Shown here piece by piece: positions 52,082 to 56,319 of a stretch of DNA of 56,319 bases. This stretch comes from Lachnospiraceae bacterium (lineage in GTDB: Bacteria; Bacillota; Clostridia; Lachnospirales; Lachnospiraceae): NCBI GenBank assembly GCA_024682835.1, contig JAIKYU010000142.1, positions 1-56,319 of the forward strand, given 5' to 3'. The notes below the pieces were generated by a model. That model searched no databases. It worked only from the letters and a program-made list of their open reading frames with translations, and had not been told where the DNA came from. The stretch's first letter is position 1; every line of letters begins with the position of its first letter. A program made the position numbers and the translations under genes.

Positions 52082-52693
52082 TTATCCTCTCAAACGGGTG
52101 GTTTCAAACTTTTCAATGGTACGCAGGCAGTCCCTGAGCTCACCGAACCGATCCCAGGGCTCTCCCTCATCCACCTCCACGCCGGCAGCCATGGCCATGA
52201 TATCGATCATATCGTTGGTCACCCTGCCGCGCAGTTCCTCCAGAATCTGAATGCGGTCACTGGCGTTGTCCGCGTCAAGGAAAGCGACGACCAGAGGATC
52301 CATATGAAGCTCCGCAGCCTCCTCCTCAATGGTTCTGGCCATGACGCCGGTGACAGCCGGGATAGAGCGCCTTACTTCCGGTTCGACGCGACTTAGCGGA
52401 GGCTCTACCGGCATCCGAAACAGGGATCTGTCCGTATCTTCCGTCCCGCCCGTCGCCTTCGGAACCGTTTCCTTAGTGAAACGGTATTTTTCCCGGGCAT
52501 CCGGGTATTTTTCGCGGTCTACCTCAGACAGAAATTCGTCAAGAGGCCTGCTCCATACCTGGTAATCCCCGTACAGCGCCTGATAGATCACCTGCTTCCT
52601 GTCTGTTCCGGCATCCCTGGCCAGCGTCAGCACCTGGTAAAGCCCGCCCTTAAAGTGCCGGTACAACTCCTGCGGCTTCGGTAATTCTCTCAT
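52082..52693 (-). CDS. DUF1653 domain protein
   Basis: The 203-residue product starts MRELPKPQELYRHFKGGLYQ and continues with IYQALYGDYQVWSRPLDEF, which is the DUF1653 domain. The C-terminal half (ELHMDPLVVAFLDADNASDR, then VTNDMIDIMAMAAGV) is an unassigned helical region rich in acidic residues. ATG 52693 follows GGAAAGG by about six bases. It lies 22 bases after holA and four before the glycosyltransferase, with no known function. Confidence 0.75.
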   Translation of the reverse strand: MRELPKPQELYRHFKGGLYQVLTLARDAGTDRKQVIYQALYGDYQVWSRPLDEFLSEVDREKYPDAREKYRFTKETVPKATGGTEDTDRSLFRMPVEPPLSRVEPEVRRSIPAVTGVMARTIEEEAAELHMDPLVVAFLDADNASDRIQILEELRGRVTNDMIDIMAMAAGVEVDEGEPWDRFGELRDCLRTIEKFETTRLRG

Positions 52694-52715
52694 ATACCAT
52701 CCTTTCCGACTTCTC

Positions 52716-53840
52716 TTAGATTGTACATCTGATGATTGCCGTTTCCACGGCAATCCGATCCCCCATTCGTCCGCTCTTTATCGCAGCATCACTGGCCGCG
52801 CAGATCTCCAGAATCTCCTGAAGCCTCTCCTGCGTGAAATTCCTGCTCCATCCCGTGCACAGCTTCACCACAAACGGATGAAGCGAAAGCTTATCCTTTA
52901 TCTCCTCCGGGCTTCGTCTTGCAAGATGAAGCTCCAAGACGCGCAGGATATTGTCAAACTGATTGACCATCAGCGCAAGAATCCGCTGAGGTGCAATTTT
53001 TTGCGTGAGCATATCCTGATAGAGTGTCATGGCTCCCCTGCCGTCCCTCTTCGCCATCAGCTCCACCATTTTGTATACGTTGTCCATCAGGCTGTCGGAG
53101 CAGACCGCTTCCACATCCGCAAGCCGAATCTCCTCTCTTCCCATACAGTAGCAGATCACCTTCTCCATCTGCATGGCGAGAAGATTCATATCCGTCCGCG
53201 GCTCGTTGGAAACGCCCCCCGCCGTCAATGCAAGCAGCCGTTCGACGGCCCTTTCTTCCACCCGCATGCCCTCACCGGCGAATTTCTTAGCGACCCAGCG
53301 CCTTAGGTCCGCATCGGCGGGCGAATCGCAGGTCAGAATAAAGCCATGGGAATCCAGTGCCTTGTAGAGAGAGGTGGTACGGTTGACATCGCTCTCCAGA
53401 AAAACAATGCGTGTCGTTTCAGCGGGGGTTTTCAGATAGGCCGCCATCTTCTTCCCGTCTTCACTGCCTGAAGAAGCCGGCGCCTCTCCCTTTTCTCCTG
53501 TCCCGGACTCCTGCCCGGATTCGGATTCCTGGCCGCTCTGGCGCTTTTTTGCGGCAAACCAGCCGCTCTCCTCCACAAGAATCACCCGGCTTTCCGCAAA
53601 AAAGGGCATGGTCATCGCCGTTTCCATCACGGCCTCCGCGGTCGTCTCCTTCCCGGAAAACCTCGTGAAATTCATATCCCCTTCTTTTGCGCCCAGCTTA
53701 TCCAGCAGGAGCTTTGCATCCTGTCTTCTCAGATAGGCTTCCTCGCCGCAGATCAGATAGGCGGGTGAAAACCTGGCCTCTGTCAGATCCTGAATCAGGC
53801 GCTTTTTCTTTGCGGGATAATCCGACGTCTTCTTTGCCAT
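52716..53840 (-). CDS. holA: DNA polymerase III subunit delta
   Basis: HolA is part of the clamp loader that opens the sliding clamp. The 374-residue product has YLICGEEAYLRRQDAKLL near the start, FFAESRVILVEESGWF, the central MAAYLKTPAETTRIVFLESD and the C-terminal MVNQFDNILRVLELHL and RMGDRIAVETAIIRC. A Ser/Glu/Gly-rich insert (SGQESESGQESGTGEKGE) near residue 103 is unusual and probably a disordered loop. The start has only a weak ribosome site. Confidence 0.9.
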   Translation of the reverse strand: MAKKTSDYPAKKKRLIQDLTEARFSPAYLICGEEAYLRRQDAKLLLDKLGAKEGDMNFTRFSGKETTAEAVMETAMTMPFFAESRVILVEESGWFAAKKRQSGQESESGQESGTGEKGEAPASSGSEDGKKMAAYLKTPAETTRIVFLESDVNRTTSLYKALDSHGFILTCDSPADADLRRWVAKKFAGEGMRVEERAVERLLALTAGGVSNEPRTDMNLLAMQMEKVICYCMGREEIRLADVEAVCSDSLMDNVYKMVELMAKRDGRGAMTLYQDMLTQKIAPQRILALMVNQFDNILRVLELHLARRSPEEIKDKLSLHPFVVKLCTGWSRNFTQERLQEILEICAASDAAIKSGRMGDRIAVETAIIRCTI

Positions 53841-53889
53841 AGATTCATCTTACCACAAAACCGCTATTCTGTGTAACGCACAGCGATTC

Positions 53890-55281
53890 TTACAGGATTC
53901 CCAGCGCCTTGAACAGCAGCACGGCCAGCAGCACCGGCGCCACATAACGCACCATTGCCACGTAGAGTCCGCGTCTCCTGAAGCGCTCACCGTTTCTCTG
54001 AACCTCATCCAGAATATAATCCGGCTTCAGAATCCAGCCGATCAGAATACAGGTCGCAATTTCCACGACGGGCATGAGCAGATTGTTGCTGACATAATCC
54101 ATGATATCCAGAATCTGCGCCACAGAACCGTTGGGAAGCGTGATCTCGAAATACAGGGAATTGTAGCCCAGGCAGACCACCACGCCAAGCGCGATGGAAA
54201 TGGCGCCCGTAAGCAGCGCAGCCTTTCTGCGTTCCATATGGAACTGATCCATGAAGCTGGACACCACAGCCTCCATGATGGACACCGAGCTGGTGGTCGC
54301 AGCAAAGAGCACCATGGCGAAAAACAGACAGCCGACGATGATACCGATCGTTCCCATCTCCATAAACACCCTGGGAAGAGAGACAAACATCAGCCCGGGA
54401 CCCGAGGCCTGCATGCCCTCCCGCCCCATGAACACATAGACGGCCGGAACGATCATCACCCCCGCAAGAAATGCGATCGCCGTATCAAAGATCTCAATAT
54501 GGCCGATGGAGGAGGAAAGGTTCGTCTCGTTCGTCATATAGGACCCATAGGTGATCATGATGCCCATCGCCACGCTCAGACTGTAGAAAAGCTGTCCCAT
54601 GGCATCCATCACGATGGAGAAGAAGCTCCTGACGGTGATCCCGGAAAAATCCGGTATCAGCAGAATCTTCAGTCCCTCGAGCCCGGTGCGGACGGCTCCG
54701 TCGTCGCCTTTATGCGTAAGCGTGAGCGAAAAGACCGAGATGATGATGATCAGCACAATGAGCATCGGCATCACAATCCGTGAAAAATTCTCGATTCCCT
54801 TATCCACCCCTGCCAGCACGACCACCATGGTCAGAAACAGGAAAACGATCGTCATGGCGATCGGCGTGGAGGTGTCCGTGATGAAGGAGGAAAAATATCC
54901 GTCCTCTACCGTCTGTGCGCCCGATCCTGTGAGAAAGGTCAGAAAATATTTGACCACCCAGCCGCCGATCACGCAGTAGTACGGAAGAATCAGCATCGGC
55001 ACAATACAGGCAAGAACGCCAAGCGGCTTCCACCAGGCCCTCGCGACCCCATACGCCGTGAGCGGGCTCTGCCTCGTCTTTCGTCCGAGCGCCACCTCCG
55101 TCGTCAACAGGGCAAAGCCGAAGGTCAGCGCCAGCAAAAGATAAACCATAAGGAACAGTCCACCGCCGTCTCTGGCAGCCAGATAGGGAAACCTCCAGAT
55201 ATTTCCCAGACCGACCGCGCTGGCGGCAGCCGCCACAACAAAGCCAAGAGACCCCGTGAACGCGTTGCGCTTTTTTTCCAT
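53890..55281 (-). CDS. Sodium-dependent transporter of the NSS family
   Basis: The 463-residue product has about 11-12 transmembrane segments. The first carries AVGLGNIWRFPYLAARDGGG, the NSS signature with the unwound sodium/substrate region; LPYYCVIGGWVVKYF and FATTSSVSIMEAVVSSF-type (as FAATTSSVSIMEAV) segments also fit. Such proteins carry amino acids, often Trp, Met or Leu, with sodium. ATG 55281 (MEKKRNAFTGSLG) follows GGGAGAAAG; a longer frame lacks a better site. The substrate is not determinable. Confidence 0.92.
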   Translation of the reverse strand: MEKKRNAFTGSLGFVVAAAASAVGLGNIWRFPYLAARDGGGLFLMVYLLLALTFGFALLTTEVALGRKTRQSPLTAYGVARAWWKPLGVLACIVPMLILPYYCVIGGWVVKYFLTFLTGSGAQTVEDGYFSSFITDTSTPIAMTIVFLFLTMVVVLAGVDKGIENFSRIVMPMLIVLIIIISVFSLTLTHKGDDGAVRTGLEGLKILLIPDFSGITVRSFFSIVMDAMGQLFYSLSVAMGIMITYGSYMTNETNLSSSIGHIEIFDTAIAFLAGVMIVPAVYVFMGREGMQASGPGLMFVSLPRVFMEMGTIGIIVGCLFFAMVLFAATTSSVSIMEAVVSSFMDQFHMERRKAALLTGAISIALGVVVCLGYNSLYFEITLPNGSVAQILDIMDYVSNNLLMPVVEIATCILIGWILKPDYILDEVQRNGERFRRRGLYVAMVRYVAPVLLAVLLFKALGIL

Positions 55282-55340
55282 GATGTCTTTCTCCCGAGAT
55301 ATGTGATCGCAGTCGCCGTCCCTCGGCATTTTCTGCCCGT

Positions 55341-56319
55341 TTATGCTCCTGCTTCATCCGTCAGCCGGTATGCGTAAAACTCTCCCGGATTCAGGATCAC
55401 CTGTGCCGTCCGATCGGCATATGGTTGCAGGTCGTAGTACGCTTCCTCGCCTGTAAGCTCCAGTTCCTTTGTACCCATTCGAGGATTCAGCCACGTGAGC
55501 TTTGCGTTTTCTCCGGTCACATGGATCGTTGCCCGGATCGGATGCGCCTGCCCCGTGACGTGGGCATAGAGGATGAACACGCCGTTGTCGTAGGAAAAGA
55601 GGGAGACGTTCGGTGCGCTGACGTAGACACGGCCATGATGAAAGGCAGGCTTAACCGCATCCAGTGCCCAGACCGGCACTCCGGCAAGATCCGAAGGATT
55701 CTCCGGGAGATTGATCAGATAGAGCTCTCCCCTGTCCCAGGTGTCCTTCAGGAAAAGCGTGCTGTGGTACTCCCCCGCCCCGCCGTTCAGCAAGGACCAG
55801 GACAGATTATTTGAATGCTGCACATCCGCAAAGAGAATGGGCTTCACGTTTTCCAGATAACCCGCCGGATCGTCCGTCCGGTAGTATCTCGTGACAGAGA
55901 GCTTGCGCCCCGTAAGATAGGCGGACGAGAACTCACGCCAGATCTCTTTATCGACCCCGGAAAGGAACCCCGTGGTGTAGAACACACGCCCTCCTGCGGA
56001 AAGAAGCGCTTTGACCCGGTCAATGAGTTCGTTGTCCTTCAGCGAACTGGCGGTCAGAAGGACGCTTCCCTCCTCGGGGAAAACCGGAGTCGGCGTCAGG
56101 GCAAAGCCCTGCATCCCGAGAAAGTCCTCGATGTGATTTTCTCCATCTGAAGCATAGGGAATATAGGCCGGGATCCCGTCCGGCTCCCCCGCCATATCGA
56201 GGATGCGGTCAATTCTTGTAAGCTGCAGGCCCAGCGGTGTCACCAGCTTGTTTTCGTAAAGATCCGTCCACTGGAAGAGCGTGATCTCCTTTGGTCTGGC
56301 AAAGGCGGACAGATAGCCC
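55341..56319 (-). CDS. C-terminal part of an unrecognised, possibly carbohydrate-active protein
   Basis: The frame is open to the right edge of the window (first complete codon at 56318), giving 325 residues that begin YLSAFARPKEITLFQWTDLY and continue LGLQLTRIDRILDMAG. Later comes LTASSLKDNELIDRVKALLS with a GGRVFYTTGF turn, which resembles a glutamine-amidotransferase-like or carbohydrate-active accessory domain. The tail (YDLQPYADRTAQVILNPGEF) suggests a beta domain. I do not recognise the family; the first residues suggest a possible glycoside-hydrolase barrel outside the window. It precedes the NSS gene on the same strand. Confidence 0.6.
   Translation of the reverse strand, partial: GYLSAFARPKEITLFQWTDLYENKLVTPLGLQLTRIDRILDMAGEPDGIPAYIPYASDGENHIEDFLGMQGFALTPTPVFPEEGSVLLTASSLKDNELIDRVKALLSAGGRVFYTTGFLSGVDKEIWREFSSAYLTGRKLSVTRYYRTDDPAGYLENVKPILFADVQHSNNLSWSLLNGGAGEYHSTLFLKDTWDRGELYLINLPENPSDLAGVPVWALDAVKPAFHHGRVYVSAPNVSLFSYDNGVFILYAHVTGQAHPIRATIHVTGENAKLTWLNPRMGTKELELTGEEAYYDLQPYADRTAQVILNPGEFYAYRLTDEAGA

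Overview
The window is most consistent with a chromosomal segment of an anaerobic, G+C-rich Clostridium-class bacterium, probably Lachnospiraceae. That placement is inferred from gene content: an NfnAB-type transhydrogenase, Fhs/FolD/5-formyl-THF cyclo-ligase one-carbon genes, the phoH/ybeY neighbourhood, a FtsK/SpoIIIE translocase, a SpoVB-like flippase and near-consensus Firmicutes Shine-Dalgarno and sigma-A sites. No rRNA, prophage or plasmid backbone was seen. Most genes lie on the minus strand; plus-strand exceptions are a toxin-antitoxin remnant, aroC, an acyl-CoA ligase pair, and a diacylglycerol kinase/PAP2 pair.

Layout, left to right. 1-2655 is accessory: the start of a secreted protein, a RelB/DinJ-MazF type pair whose toxin is frameshifted, and a DUF234-type ATPase. 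A tRNA-Thr(CGT) with its own promoter and terminator follows. 3019-9143 is a serine unit (serC-serA-DUF1015) leading into a branching-enzyme-like protein that has lost catalytic residues. 9403-18837 holds gtrA, an L,D-transpeptidase, ilvB, ilvD, leuB, yajC, tgt and a VanY-like carboxypeptidase. aroC (plus) converges on an eleven-gene minus-strand operon (31805 down to 20221): MORN protein, rlmH, phoH, degenerate PgpH-like membrane protein, ybeY, flippase, two flavoproteins, formyl-THF cyclo-ligase, degenerate tandem class II aldolase, and lactonase. Eight of its ten junctions overlap. Then come nfnA-nfnB, a folD/zinc-ribbon pair, fhs, ftsK, an Fe-S aldo/keto reductase and an orphan FliD-C-like protein.

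43375-43538 carries a previously unassigned, very likely MITE-type insertion: 12-bp inverted termini, strong internal hairpins and an 8-bp target duplication. 46976-47711 carries the most unusual element of the window: a strong promoter and strong terminator enclosing no ordinary gene, but a roughly 50-nt-period array of Shine-Dalgarno/ATG units followed almost at once by stop codons. The right end holds glyA, dagK-like and PAP2 genes, a glycosyltransferase, a DUF1653 protein, holA, a sodium-dependent (NSS) transporter and the C-terminal part of an unrecognised, possibly carbohydrate-active protein.

A recurring theme is proteins that keep the fold of a known enzyme but lack its active-site residues (GlgB-like, PgpH-like, class II aldolase-like, GH3-like). 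All assignments rest on reading the sequence and translated motifs; no database search was run.
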